This document shows, in pieces, positions 22,861 to 34,625 of a DNA stretch of 64,000 nt. Numbering within the stretch: position 1 is the first letter of the stretch; each line of letters starts with the position of its first letter. Origin of the DNA: Schistosoma mansoni (Eukaryota > Platyhelminthes > Trematoda > Strigeidida > Schistosomatidae); contig NC_031502.1 of NCBI RefSeq assembly GCF_000237925.1, positions 11,334,630 to 11,398,629 on the forward strand, given 5' to 3'. The position numbers and the translations under genes were made by a program. The notes beneath the pieces are model-generated. The model made no database searches and had not been told where the DNA came from. It saw only the letters and a list, made by a program, of their open reading frames with translations.

Positions 22861-25157
22861 ACAACAAAAAAATATGATAAAAGAAAATTAAGGTGACATT
22901 TAGGGAAAAATGATCATTAATATCACATTTGTTTTATACAATTAGAGTCCCGACAAACTCTCGTAAAGCAGCAAAAGTGAGCATTTTAGAATGCAGCTAA
23001 TTCATATTAATCTGTAGGTTCTGAATATCCCACTTACCTATTAATTTTATAAACAATTAATTTTACTAGTGTTGTTTTGTATAAAGGATGTATAAAGTAA
23101 TTCATTTTAATTGCCAAAACTACCTGAATTGCTTTTTCGCAATCATATGAGTTCAGTTTGTGTAAGAACTAAAATTACAAGAGGAATTTTGACGTAATCG
23201 GTCACTAGGAACATATGCAAATTGCTACGCATGAAGTAAATTAATTAATGTAGGTGATATTAAGTAATCATCATTGGTGATTTTATCATGATAATGGTGA
23301 CAATAATTATGCTACTAATAGTAGGTACGAACAAATGGGCGAGATCTGAAGCAATTTTTAAATGATAACAGGAATAATCTGACTAGCTGTACTAATATCC
23401 ACAGATTAAGAGTGAAAATTCGACTAAAATGAATGTTGTAACTGCAAATAAATGAAAAATGTTCTTGAACCTTGAAGGGCGAAGAAGAAATATTAGAAGA
23501 GTCAAAACATAACAGCAGATTTGGTATCAAGGCAATGTAGGACAAAAAACTAATTTTATACGCATACTCTGGAGAGGAAATGATAGGTCTTTTCTCCATC
23601 TGCGTAATAAAGTAATTTGAGACTGTTCTGTCTTTTTACTACTTGAAATAATATAGCGGGGGCTATAAAATGACTTTATCTCAGGATATTTTTACCAGTG
23701 GTATTATTAAGGAGTCTGATATCATTCACAGTCAAACTCTTGAATATGTATTCGGAGATTCTTCTGAATATTATCCTCTCCGTTATCCCTATGCACCAGA
23801 TTCTACAAATAATGATAAAAAACATTGAATTAAACCTTCAAAATCGCAGTTATTTCACTATTTATTGGACTCCAAAATGTTATATCCTCATAATCAATGT
23901 TATCTATTTTCATAATCTAACAAACTCACATGGTAGTTAGAAGAAAAGAAAATTGATTCCTGAGTTTTTTTACCCGTCAATATGTCATTAAAGTAGCATG
24001 CACGTGGTAAGTCAATCTGACTTTTTTCTGCTATCTAGTAAAATATTCACTGTATGATTGCAGAATGATACATATCTTGTATCATCATAGGTATGAAATT
24101 TCCAAGGGTACCATATTGGGTTATATGACTCAAACTTTTATAATGAACCCTGGACAAATAAACGGGAAACTTGTAGAATATAGGACAGGAATATGTGTTA
24201 GATATTATGATGATATGTGATCTGTGGTAGTCATAAAGATGTTTCCTGTCTATCGAATCTCATGACAAAAGTAAAAATCGGTAGTAAGACATGATGACAC
24301 CAGTTTCATTTTCTGGAACTTTTCTGAAATAAAATTCGAAGGTTCATTTATCAAAGGATAGATGACGCTAAATGTTTACAGATTTCGGCGAATTTCTTGG
24401 CTATAAGCTACTAAGGTGGTTTGGTTGGAAAGTTGCTAAACAGAACATTGTATTTTGCCTAGGGGTGAAGATTGGCGAAGATTTAACCACTTACAAAAAT
24501 ATGAAAACGGAATCCACTGAAATGTATTTGTTTGTCCGATGGGTCAGATTTACAAGTCAACTGGCATAAATAAGGATAAAATAGAGGAGGAATAGTGTAT
24601 ACACATTTATGAAGTTTTCGGCAACTGAGCTTAAAATAATTAAATGTATTTGGCATTTGAAGAGCTCATCACTCGCTTAACAGTTGACATATTCTTTGAA
24701 TTTGTAAACTGTTCAAAATAATCAAAAAGTAGTAAAGTTCCGAATTATCACCCTGTATAACGGTGTCTGCAATATACTGCTGTCAATGATGTCTTTATTC
24801 AGTGATCTCAGTTTGAATTATTCGGTTGTTAAATGCTTTGTCACACCTTCATTTCCTGAAATTCGTTACACAGTGCTTCTCTTTTTATTTGTGCACATTT
24901 TACGTAGTCAATTTTTCTTATCGCTGAAAACAGTCTATGAGTAAACTATTCATTATCAAACTAAACGTTTATGGATGTCTTTCAGTTCGTACTCCATCTG
25001 TAAACTTATCAATTGGTTAACTTATAAATAACCAGCTTTATAAATATTTCTAAAGAAACGCTTTTCATTCCCATTTATTGATGATGTTTTGTTAATCTCT
25101 AAAAAAAATTAGTTTTAAGTAGTGAGCAGCTGAATAAACTATTCATAGAAAATTTAC
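22861..25157. other. AT-rich stretch, nothing recognised
   Basis: No gene, RNA or element recognised. Frames of 65-94 codons (23,315-23,940, 24,372-24,569) are AT-rich and without domains. Confidence 0.55.
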
Positions 25158-25294
25158 TGAGTATTGTTTGTTTGAATCTTCCCATTGATGTTTTTAGGAC
25201 TGCAACTGGTCAGTCTCTAATTGGAATATGTGCATACTGTGCGTATTGCCTCGATATAGCCTAAAATCACAAGCATGGTAAGCAAAGGACTCGG

Positions 25295-25349
25295 TGGCCG
25301 AGTGGATAACGCGATGGCGTTTGAAGCGAAAGGTACTGGGTTCGAGTCC
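25295..25349 (+). promoter_or_regulatory. Internal Pol III promoter (A and B boxes), family A
   Basis: A box TGGCCGAGTGG at 25,295-25,305; B box GGTTCGAGTCC at 25,339-25,349. Confidence 0.6.
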
Positions 25350-25381
25350 CAGAGTGAACATCAACTTTGAGATGTAGGTAC

Positions 25382-25426
25382 ATCCAGCTGACGAGTCCCA
25401 AATACGACGAAACGCGCGTCCTGGAT
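25382..25426 (+). ncRNA. Hammerhead ribozyme, Sm-alpha type
   Basis: Stem I ATCCAG (25,382-25,387) / CTGGAT (25,421-25,426); core CTGACGA (25,388-25,394); stem II GTC / GAC with the fourth pair lost; GAAA (25,409-25,412); stem III ACGC/GCGT; cleavage after GTC at 25,420. All conserved core positions are present, so this copy could still cleave. Confidence 0.8.
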
Positions 25427-25456
25427 TCCACTGCTAGCCACTATCCATCTTTACTT

Positions 25457-26011
25457 ATTCATCAAACAGATTTATATATTTTGGTTAGACTTGTTGTTCA
25501 TGTTCTATTTAGAAAAACAAACAATTGTCTTGACCTAGCAAATTAATTTAATTTTCAGTTAATCGATTTGCAGTTTTTCTGTCTTGAGTATTGCCAATTA
25601 AAAAATCTAATAACTATCAGCAACATAAGATAAATCAGGTCAAGTCGTGTATTAATAAAACACTGTTTACGTCAGCAAAACAGATATAATACGTGACAAG
25701 TTATCTCTGATTTCAATATGTGAAAGCGATCACAAATCAAACGGAGACTATCATAGTGTGAAGACTCAAAAATGATAGCAAAATAACTGCTGTAGGGTAT
25801 TAAAATATCATGATTAGCAATCAACGAACTGATCAAAACTCAAGAAAACACTTTTAAAAGTAAATAAAACAACATTTATCAGTAAGATGAATAGTATAAA
25901 AACAACCAATGGTCTGAGGTAGGATATTTTTCACGTTTATCTTTGTCTAGTTTACCAACTTAAACAAAAATAAATTCGCTAACTGATTTTGGAATAAACT
26001 ACCATTCTAAA
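25457..26011. other. AT-rich stretch, nothing recognised
   Basis: No gene or element recognised. Confidence 0.55.
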
Positions 26012-26297
26012 TTCACTTTATATTGTTTGCTTGTATCTCCCCATTGATGTTTAACACTGCAATTGATCAGTCTGTTATTGGCAGATGTGCATATTGTGCG
26101 TATTGCCTCGATATAGCCTCAATTCACAAGCATTATAAGGAGAGATGGATAGTGGTTATCAGTGGAATGCAGGATGCGTGTTTCGTCCTGTTGGCGAATG
26201 GTTGTCTACATGAACATGCATCTGCGTGTTCATGTTCACTGTGAGACTCGAAAGCAGTAACATTCGCTTCAAACGCAATCAACACATCCACTCACCT
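26012..26297 (-). mobile_element. Family A element, variant with leader inverted relative to the body
   Basis: The plus strand starts with a leader like that of the 25.16 kb copy, but the hammerhead and tRNA-like parts that follow are reverse-complemented. Read on the minus strand the order is tRNA-like head, diverged ribozyme, then inverted leader as the 3' part. The ribozyme is diverged around the first core block (an insertion of about 30 nt near 26,195-26,225), so inactive. A second leader copy begins 331 bp further on, giving a tandem arrangement. Confidence 0.65.
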
Positions 26298-26342
26298 TCT
26301 GATTTCACACAGCCACTCACTTGTGCAAACTGGTCATGTTCA

Positions 26343-26501
26343 AATTCACTCAGCATTGTTTACTTGCATCTTCTCATTGATGTTGAGGACTGCAATTGAT
26401 CAGTCTGTTATTGACATATGTGCAAAGTGTGCGTATTGCCTCGATATAGCCTCAATTCACAAGCATTATAAGGAGAGATGGATAGTGGCTAACAGTGGAA
26501 T
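26343..26501 (-). mobile_element. Second, truncated family A unit of a tandem pair
   Basis: Leader homologous to 26,012 onward, ending after the complement of the ribozyme's stem I 3' flank (CAGTGGAA). Start-to-start distance to the previous unit is about 331 bp, close to the known Sm-alpha unit length. The ribozyme core and tRNA-like head are absent. Confidence 0.6.
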
Positions 26502-27662
26502 ACTAATAAGGTATAGGGAGTATATAAAAACTCAAATGATAAGAGGTTAAACAACGAGTTCGGGAGCAAAGTACTAATCATCAATAAAAAAAAGTTGAAT
26601 GTTATTTCTTGTATATGTTATTTTTAAATAACCATTTGATATTTTTATCTAACATTGTATGTTCAGTCATGGAAACTCCACTGATAATTGGCATTTAGAT
26701 CGATAACGTGGGGTGAAGATTGTAAAAGTACAATGTTGTTGCCCAGATTAGATACAGTACAATCTAGGTCAATTTCAGGTCATTGTTGTAGTATAGTGTT
26801 TCGAAAATAAATTCATTTATTTGTTTAAAGATCCCCATCATATTAAAAGACTAATATTTGAAAGAATATTCTTTTCAATGAATTTTCTTCAGGTATCTAC
26901 AATTATATATCCAAATTAATAATCCGCAAAAATGGCCAGGTTAAGGGCAAAGTACATTGTTTAAAGCATGTAAATTTAGGATTGTCAAACAAAATGGAAT
27001 AAAATTGTCAATGTTGATATGACTCATATAGAAAATTAACTTGGATCTGTATATATGTTTATGGAGGCGCAACAACAAATATATCTATTGGATTAGGATT
27101 ACCAATTAGATGTTAAATGTTCGGATAAATGAAAGGAAATAACAAGAATGGATAAATATGCTGCTGAATATGGGAACAAATTATCTACATGTTTAGTCGC
27201 CGAAATATGATAATTACCATTTGGTCAAATGTAGTACATTCACATAAACTAAAGCTAATTTATATAGTTATAAAAGAGATTTACTAACAGCTTTTGGGTT
27301 CACCCGATCACATAAAAGAGGAAAGTAGTTATGTCAAACTGAAGAGTCACTAAAGATTTTTAATTTTGATTGGGAAAGTCCGAATGAGAACTTGTCAGAG
27401 AGCATATATATAACGCAAGTTTGCTGTTTTACATCTTACATATGTTGACCTTAAAAAAAGCAGCTCAAATAAACAACCCCAAAATGAACCAAACTATACA
27501 ATGACTGAAACTATAATTGTCTTAAATGGGGTATTTTATGTAATGTATTTATTCATTATTATCTTTTTAAACCTTCATCTACTTATCCCACTTTCTTTTT
27601 TGAAAGTTTGTAAACATATATTCTATATTGCATGTTTTGACTGATGTGTTTCACTAGTGTTA
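26502..27662. other. AT-rich stretch, nothing recognised
   Basis: No gene or element recognised. Confidence 0.55.
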
Positions 27663-27732
27663 GCCGTCCAGTGCTTCCAGGTTTCCCATGGTGGTCTAGC
27701 TTCAATTGACTAAGGATCTCAACTATTCAAAT
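27663..27732 (+). repeat. Family B SINE, 3' fragment
   Basis: Starts inside the ribozyme (CCGTC then stem I strand CAGTG) and continues with the usual tail CATGGTGGTCTAGC and TTCAATTGACT. 5' half missing. Confidence 0.6.
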
Positions 27733-27949
27733 TTCTTCTTTTTATTCCAACAAAAGATTTTTGCTAAAATATTTTATTCCATCCTTAATTTTGTTCATGT
27801 TATCTACATAAATGCGTATCAAAATAATTCACTTGTTAAAAGTAGTCTCAGTGTTACAAACGTGTTGGGCTTTGGTAAAAGTCACATCGACTTTTGTTGA
27901 CTTAGGTACATTATTATATTTTGTAGAAATATACAGAATCATTTTGTTG

Positions 27950-28780
27950 AGTTTAGTTGCCGTCATCTATACCAGGAAAAAGATGACAAGCAACATCTGT
28001 CACGTTATCAGGATGAGTTTCAGTGTCAGGAAACGCATCATCAGAAACAAAGTCAAGTACGGAAACCAACAGACGGATCATCCTACCATACATAAAAGGC
28101 ATATCAGAAACTACAACGAGATTGTTGAAACCTTTCGGAATATGTGTAGCACACAAACCAACAAAATCACTGCAGTCAATTCTATGCAAACCGAAGGGGA
28201 ATTGACAAAAGAATAAAAACCGAACATCATGTACAAAATAAATTGTTCCAACTGTGAAAAACACTACACCGGACAAAGCGGATTCCCTCTTCATCTTCGC
28301 CTGCATGAACATCAATTGGAGGTCAAACGCCACGACATATCCTCACTAATATCCATGCATGTGGACAACTGTGGACACACATTCGACCAGAGAAATGTTG
28401 AGATCTTGGATAGAGGGAATTCTAAAAACACCAGAGAATTTTCAGAAGCTTGGCACTCAGGTCAATCACTAATCAACAAACACATTGAAACCGATCCAAT
28501 TTATTAACCAATCAGAAGAATTATGGACCAATATAAGACCGAGAATAAAATCAGTGGAAGATATAATCAAAATAAAGAAGTAAACAATTACAGGTTAAAG
28601 GTCAGCAATAACCAATCAACATTGAAGTCTACAGGACAAGCTGTGGGTCATATGTGAAGAAATTCAAATACATCCCTTCCAGTTGAAGTTTGTGCTAGTG
28701 ATGTTCAGAAGAACGATGAAACATCTACGACTAAACCATCCAGCTCAGAGAACAAAACTCCATCAAAATAATCAAGTGCT
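27950..28780 (+). mobile_element. Penelope-like element (PLE), 3' half with GIY-YIG endonuclease
   Basis: Two adjacent frames carry the C-terminal RT region (PYIKGISETTTRLLKPFGI, near 28,100-28,160, a hallmark PLE block) and the endonuclease (28,229-28,507, 92 codons: YKINCSNCEKHYTGQSG, then LRLHEH, then a Cys/His-containing tail CGHTF). PLE endonucleases of the GIY-YIG type nick the target so the RT can prime. The frame changes between the two parts, and the first GIY residues are replaced. The 3' flank to about 28,780 is GC-richer and probably still element. 5' truncated. Confidence 0.75.
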
Positions 28781-30479
28781 GAGTTCAAAACACTTTGTGA
28801 ACATGTAGTGGATTATCTTTGAGATAATACCTAAGGCTTCGTATATCAACCGCTATTAAACAAATCACAATAGTCAATAAATTTCAAAAGACAATACAAA
28901 GCGTCAACTACAGTTTATAATTGAACAGCGCAGATCATTAAGCCAGAATCACACCAAGAGAATTCGAGCAGAAACTCTAATGTGAGTGAGTGAATACAGA
29001 ATAGAATTAAGAGTCGAACAAAGAATTGAATGAAGGGTTGAATGAGTTGATAAGATTTAGGCACACATATATGGGAAAGCGAAAGATTCATCGAGGGATG
29101 TAAGCAACTACTTTTAAGGTCAGTGAATTGTCACTGAGCGCTAGCCAAATCATTCGGCAGTTGGGTCACTGGGCAGATCATCAATCTCTGTCAAAGTAAA
29201 GGACAACCAACGCGCATCAGCTAATCATTCGCCATAGACTGGCTCATGCAGTGGTGGTTACTCTATCGCTAGTACATACTTTAACTAATATATTTCTGTA
29301 ATAATGTTTTTGTGTTGTTCGGTCTTCAAAGCATCTGGAGAACCTTGATACGGCGAATTTGTAATCCACGTTAGGTTCTGACCGTGACGTGTGACTTTGA
29401 CATCAGCTCTTGGTCACACCATTCCCGTCTAACTTGAGTAGGCCCCCGATCATTTGACAGAGATCATCAACGTTGGTGATCTACATACTATTTAGGCCAG
29501 TAAGAGGGATGTGTGTAGGCTGCAACACGTGATCAAGCATACAGATATGATGATAATAATAATACGAAGACATACAAATTGTTACTGTTCGAATGATAAT
29601 ATCTGTTAAATAAGTTTATTGAGAGGTTTCAGGAAGTTAAACGTAAACAGACTTAAGTTTAGGTGAGTTTCTATAAAAATTCCTAATAGACTCGATCAAA
29701 AATTTGAAATTAACTAGTATTGCTCTTCAAACCAAATGTCACTCACTCTTTACACCTCTCAAATCCAATTTGAAATTTTTCCATCCACCGTTAATCCTAG
29801 TTACTGTTAGATGACAAGAAAATTATCCGTAATTCTATCCTGACTTTCACCCAGATGACACGAAAGTAGGTTTACAAACGTCCTAAAATTCATATGCCCA
29901 TGAATAGATAATCCTTTCCCGGTTTTATATTTGTGATGAACACGTTTTGTGGCTTTAACCAACACGTAATTTCCAGTCAAATATATCTACCAAACCAATT
30001 GAAAATAAAAAGCTACATTGTTCAATGTGTAAACAAGTCTGATATATCTAGTCATAAGATTCACGTGATTATCAATTTTATTTATATGTGTCTGTATTCA
30101 CTCAACAATCTACCCAAGGTCGTTATAACTATTTTTAACCGACAAAACTACATAGTTTTTTCACGAAATGGCAATTGATGAAGTTATAAGTCTAGTTTAT
30201 CATCGCTTGCGCATGTAGGCTTGTAGATATTTATGTTAGAAAAGAAAACAACATTGTTACTCGGCCTTATCTATCAATGACATACAAAAAAACTATCAGT
30301 CGTCCAGTTCACTTTAATGCGTATACTTAAGTAAGGAGGCATCTATATAGAGTCGGTTTTTTACAAAACCATATGAAGACGTGAGAATAATTGTCAGTAA
30401 ATATATTGTTTGTTTCTAGTATTTTTCGAATCGAAACAAGTGTCTAACGCCGTTTTGGGAGTTAAACTGGTACAAGCAA
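28781..30479. other. Unclassified; GC-richer patch at 29,150-29,520
   Basis: 29,150-29,520 is less AT-rich and looks like an old repeat, but no frame, LTR end or RNA motif is recognised. The rest is background sequence. Confidence 0.35.
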
Positions 30480-30615
30480 AAATCTGCTGAGGAGTGCCAC
30501 ATTAGGACGAAACGGCTATCCAGTGCTTCCAGTTTTTCAACGGTGGTCTAACATCGATCTATTCATGATCTTGATCACAAACTTAACAATCTCCATAAAC
30601 CCATACTGATAAAAA
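30480..30615 (+). mobile_element. Family B SINE, ribozyme and tail
   Basis: Hammerhead block 30,482-30,525: CTGAGGA (30,487-30,493), GAAA (30,509-30,512), triplet ATC ending 30,520, stem I reduced to CTG/CAG. Stem II and III each have a mismatch. Tail as in other family B copies to about 30,615. The tRNA-like head is missing (5' truncated). Confidence 0.6.
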
Positions 30616-31275
30616 TAATATTATTTGAAGTTATGTATTTATATATCGTTGAATTACTTAGACATTATAGTAAAGCTCTTGAAGTAAACTTGTTAATGAG
30701 TTGTAAAAAAGGTACACGATGCAAACTGAGAAACACAAAGCAGTTGAATTATTATAGTTCTTTAGTTCCACTCACATTTCATAAATAAATTTTGCACTTC
30801 ACTATGTAAATCTAATGATACAAATTGAATCAAAGAATCATTAAAATCAATCGAATACTTTAGAAATCACTGATCTGAGACGGCAACTACCAACTTATTT
30901 TGTTACAGACAACACTATAATGATTCATTTCCATTGACTGTCACTTCACTTTTATCATGGCAACACTAACTAAATTTAACTAATGTTAGAACTATTCCAC
31001 CTTTTAATCCTTTTAATTTTAAAGAACTATAGATTGACTCAGATAGAAGGCATCACTGAGGATTTTATATATGTTTTCAACGAATTAGAATGTTAAGCCT
31101 CATTGCTTTGGAAACCGTTAACATTATAACCTTAGCATATCACATGTAATTCTTACCTTAACCGATAGGCTCTTTATCAAAATTACTCATCTCATAACAA
31201 TGTGAAATATGTAGTCTAACTGGGTATAATAGCGTGTTATCCGTAGACTTTCTTCCAATAATCATTGTAAGGCGT
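30616..31275. other. AT-rich stretch, nothing recognised
   Basis: No gene or element recognised. Confidence 0.55.
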
Positions 31276-31801
31276 TATAGCAACCATCCTACAATCAATT
31301 TCGATTATAGCCAATTTTGGTTAAGCCCATTTTATTAACTTACTTAACAGACATCATTATTTGGATAGTAACAATTTGCATATTCTTTGCACCGCTATAC
31401 CACTAGAGCACATGACACTCTATCCGAAATGTTGACTGCTTAAATATCATTCGATGACTCGTACTCCTCCCCATATGTGTACGCACGCAAATATTATTAT
31501 CAGCCTTTGTTTTGCTTTACTGTGCCCTTATTAAATTTGACTATGAATTGTCTATGTAATTGCTTGCTATTCGCTCGCTTGCTCCTCGTTCGTTTCCTTC
31601 GCTTGTTCGCCTGTTCACTCGCTCTCTCGCTTGCCGCTCACTCGCTCGTTGATATTCGCTCAGGTGTTGTTAGCTTTCTGACCTGAGTTATTCGACAATA
31701 AACTGTAGTTGCTGCAATCCTTTGTCTTCTGATTTTACGCGCTGTTAAGATTAGCATTATTCGGTTATCGAGGTAAACGATTAACGAATCGCGGCACTAC
31801 A
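31276..31801 (+). mobile_element. Solo LTR, CsRn1/Boudicca-like Ty3/gypsy family
   Basis: About 526 bp, closely similar to the 51.4 kb LTR (shared TATAGCAACCATCCTACAATC start, ATTCGATGACTCGTACTCCTC middle, polyadenylation signal within GACAATAAACTGTAG near the end, CACTACA terminus). It is longer because of an expanded CTCG/CTTG-rich tract at about 31,565-31,660. No primer site follows: a solo LTR. Younger than the 5.4 kb copy by eye. Confidence 0.7.
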
Positions 31802-32639
31802 GCGTAAAATTTTCCTGATTATCAACTGAGTTGAACTCTACTTCTAAGATTGAAGACGGAATCATGTGAATCTTTATAATTTTGGGGGAAATAGACACTA
31901 TCTCCATTTAAAGTACAGGTCATTAGCAAAACTCTCCATTATTATATCATTCAGCTCCTAGTCCTCATGAAATGGTGAGTTTCAGTTGTTGCGGTGTAAG
32001 TCTAAAAGCATATATTTGCTTTTAAAAAAATGTTTATTCTTCAAGCAACTTAAATAAAATTAAAAAAATTGTAACTGTAAAACGTAGGATAATGATTAAT
32101 GGTAAAAGAAATGCATACATAGTTACATCAAATGACATGTCCGAATAGAAAACTAGTGTAAGTTTGTTATACATCAGAGGTATTTGTGTTAAATTGTGAC
32201 ACTTATTGTAATTCGCAGCTTAAAAGTTAAATAATTATTGAAATGATAGGAAACGAATCAAACTCTGATTTTACAAAGAGTTCGATTGCAGTGTAAATCT
32301 TAGTTAGTCAGCTGCAACGTAGAACCAGGCACATAAATGCATCGGTTCAAGTTGCCACACCTTATTAGCTCAACAAGATGAACAACAAATTCATAGAAGT
32401 AGTTACTTCAATGGTAGTAATGTGTAAAAGAAAGATTGTGTATAGGGATATGATACAGGAAGAAAGAATTATTTCGTAGATATAAAGGCATAAAGCAACT
32501 TTAATCTCACGGTTTAAGAGAAGACAAAGAGTGTATACACCTACGCCATTGTGGTTGATTCTGAACCATGTCACCCAGAGTCTCCAACCATTGGTTACGA
32601 TAGTCACGCGGACCCCAACCAAGCATCTACCAACATGAC
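31802..32639. other. AT-rich stretch, nothing recognised
   Basis: No gene or element recognised. Confidence 0.5.
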
Positions 32640-33095
32640 TCAAATCATGTGTTTTCCGGAAGCATTAACACCCTTAATATGACCAATAAATTGAAAAGTA
32701 CCATGAATAGAATATTTGGATACTTGTCTTCTAACTGGTTCAATTTTTTTTCACCTGACTGTTGGGCGATTCGGTGGTATGGTGAACTCTACATAGCCAA
32801 AATAGGTTGTAACGGTAAACCAGGTTTATGTACTTTCGGTAAACCATATAAGCACGGGATGATCAAACCCACTGGACGTATGTGATCATATAAGTCTAGG
32901 GTTATTATCGCCTTATTCTTAAGATTTTTGATAACATCCGTTAACTGTTTTTCGAAATTGTTTCGAACTATATATGGCTCATTCCATGTAAATGAGCAGT
33001 TTATAATTATGACAAAAAATACTTCACTGTGTATGCAGTAACTCAAATCAGTTATTGTGCTTAAGAAGTGGGCGATGGGTTTTCTTTTCACGTAA
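32640..33095 (-). mobile_element. Penelope-like element, N-terminal RT fragment
   Basis: The minus strand reads DLYDHIRPVGLIIPCLYGL followed by PKVHKPGLPLQPILAM, the characteristic start of the PLE reverse transcriptase (the LYGLPK-HKPG-PLRPI block). After a stop near 32,785 a second frame continues with TFQFIGHIKGVN, the next PLE block. Catalytic palm motifs are absent because the fragment ends near 32,640. Truncated at both ends. Confidence 0.7.
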
Positions 33096-33661
33096 TGTCA
33101 CCAGCAAATGTCTTGTAAGTATACAATTTGACCAAATGCATTATCTCGATTTTTTGGAAGTTATTTGTGAGTGTCATCACAAACGTTTCTTTTTAAACTA
33201 ATAACGTCTGAAATCACTTTTCAGATCATTGGTTTTATTTGTTAAACAATATTAGAAAAACACTAACAAATCCTATGCGCATATTCGTAATACATAAATA
33301 TGTTAATATTAAACCCGAAACAGTTTAACGTTACAAAAACTAATCATTTTTGATAAGTAATTGAAATATTGATCATACTGAGTGCAAATTAATAGACATA
33401 CTTGTAACATAATGAATTTCTATGTCGATTGTACTGCTAAATGAGAATAAGTTCAACTGTATCAATTGGCATTTAATTATGATCAACGTTTAGTTTCGAT
33501 GTAATAAATAAAACCTACATTGAAACATTCTTATTCAATTTTGCAATGTACTATTGTTAGACAGATTAGTGTTCATTAGATGATATAGACATTTGAAAAA
33601 CCATAGAAAAGTATTATGTAGCTATGATCACATTATCAATATTATTCTCAATTAACTATAT
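33096..33661. other. AT-rich stretch, nothing recognised
   Basis: No gene or element recognised. Confidence 0.55.
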
Positions 33662-33901
33662 AGAGTCCCAGAGTGAGCATCAACTCTGAGATGCAGGTAC
33701 ATCCAGCTGACTAGTTACAAATAGGACGAAACACGCGTCCTCCATTCCACTGTTAGCCACTATTCATCTCTCTTTATAATGCTTGTGAATTGAGGCTATA
33801 TCGAGGCAATACGCACAATACGCACATATGCCAATAAGAGATCCATTAATTGCAGTGTTAAACATCAATGGGGAGATACAAGCAAATAATATCAAGTGAA
33901 T
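33662..33901 (+). mobile_element. Family A element, head-ribozyme-inverted leader arrangement
   Basis: Begins within the B box (GAGTCCCAGAGTGAGC), continues with the ribozyme region 33,701-33,745 and then the leader in reverse complement (TATATCGAGGCAATACGCAC and so on). Same arrangement as the 26.0 kb copy read on its minus strand, which shows this is a subfamily rather than a single accident. In the ribozyme CTGACTA replaces CTGACGA, and the 3' strand of stem I is altered, so it is probably inactive. Confidence 0.65.
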
Positions 33902-34625
33902 TTACATTGCTTATTCACCAGGGCTTTAATAAACTTTATCAGCGTTAGTTCAGTTGAATTTCCTCATAGAAATAATGTTATTGTACCAATGAACTGATCT
34001 TAGTACATAATTTCCAAATTATTGTACAGTGAATCAACGTTGATGACAACTTATTCGTAATAATTTTCAGTAAACACTCAAAGGTCAAACAATATTTTTT
34101 CAATTTTGACTGAATTGTATTACATAGAAAAGGAACTCACAGGCATTGGTAAAGAGTATAATGATTGTTTCATTTAATTCACAGTTATCATAATGACATA
34201 TACTAGGAAAATAAATATTACTTATCGATGAACACATACAAATTAGTCTTAGAGCAGACAATAAAAATTTGGTTATTGAAAGACTGAACATCTTCTTATG
34301 CTATCATGCATGAAGAACACATGACCTATTGAATTTCTAACCGAAATAATACGAAACGCATCAGATGAAAATGTTAAACTAGTTCACTTGTAATTAACGT
34401 TCAATGCGATGACGGCGGAGTTGTCATCAAAAATTCAGAAAACGTATATGGAATGCGATTGGTGGAAATTTATTGTTACAATTTGTAATGAACATAAAAA
34501 AAACCGAGTTTACATGAAATTGTACGTGGCTCGAAAAAAAGCCTTCACTCGGCCTCTTCACATTTTCGTTTGCCATGAACAATCACCTCATAGAAAGAAA
34601 GAAAAATATATTTTCCTTCAGTAAA
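33902..34625. other. No recognised gene
   Basis: A 71-codon plus-strand frame at 34,409-34,624 abuts the MULE remnant. It has no domain I recognise and may be incidental or part of the element's flank. Confidence 0.35.

Larger units (their letters stand above)
25158..25456 (+). mobile_element. Sm-alpha-type (family A) SINE, full-length
   Basis: The most complete direct-orientation copy: leader 25,158-25,286, tRNA-like head 25,287-25,361, hammerhead block 25,382-25,426, 3' flank to about 25,456. The leader's last bases (CATGGTAAGCAAAG) are the reverse complement of the flank that follows the ribozyme in other copies, giving the unit short internal inverted repeats. Confidence 0.85.

Noticed and set aside
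23315-24569. Several frames of 65-94 codons as genes
   Set aside because: AT-rich codon content, no splice or domain support, lengths expected by chance.
31560-31670. CTCG/CTTG-rich tract as a separate satellite
   Set aside because: It lies inside the solo LTR and is an expanded part of a shorter tract in the 51.6 kb LTR.
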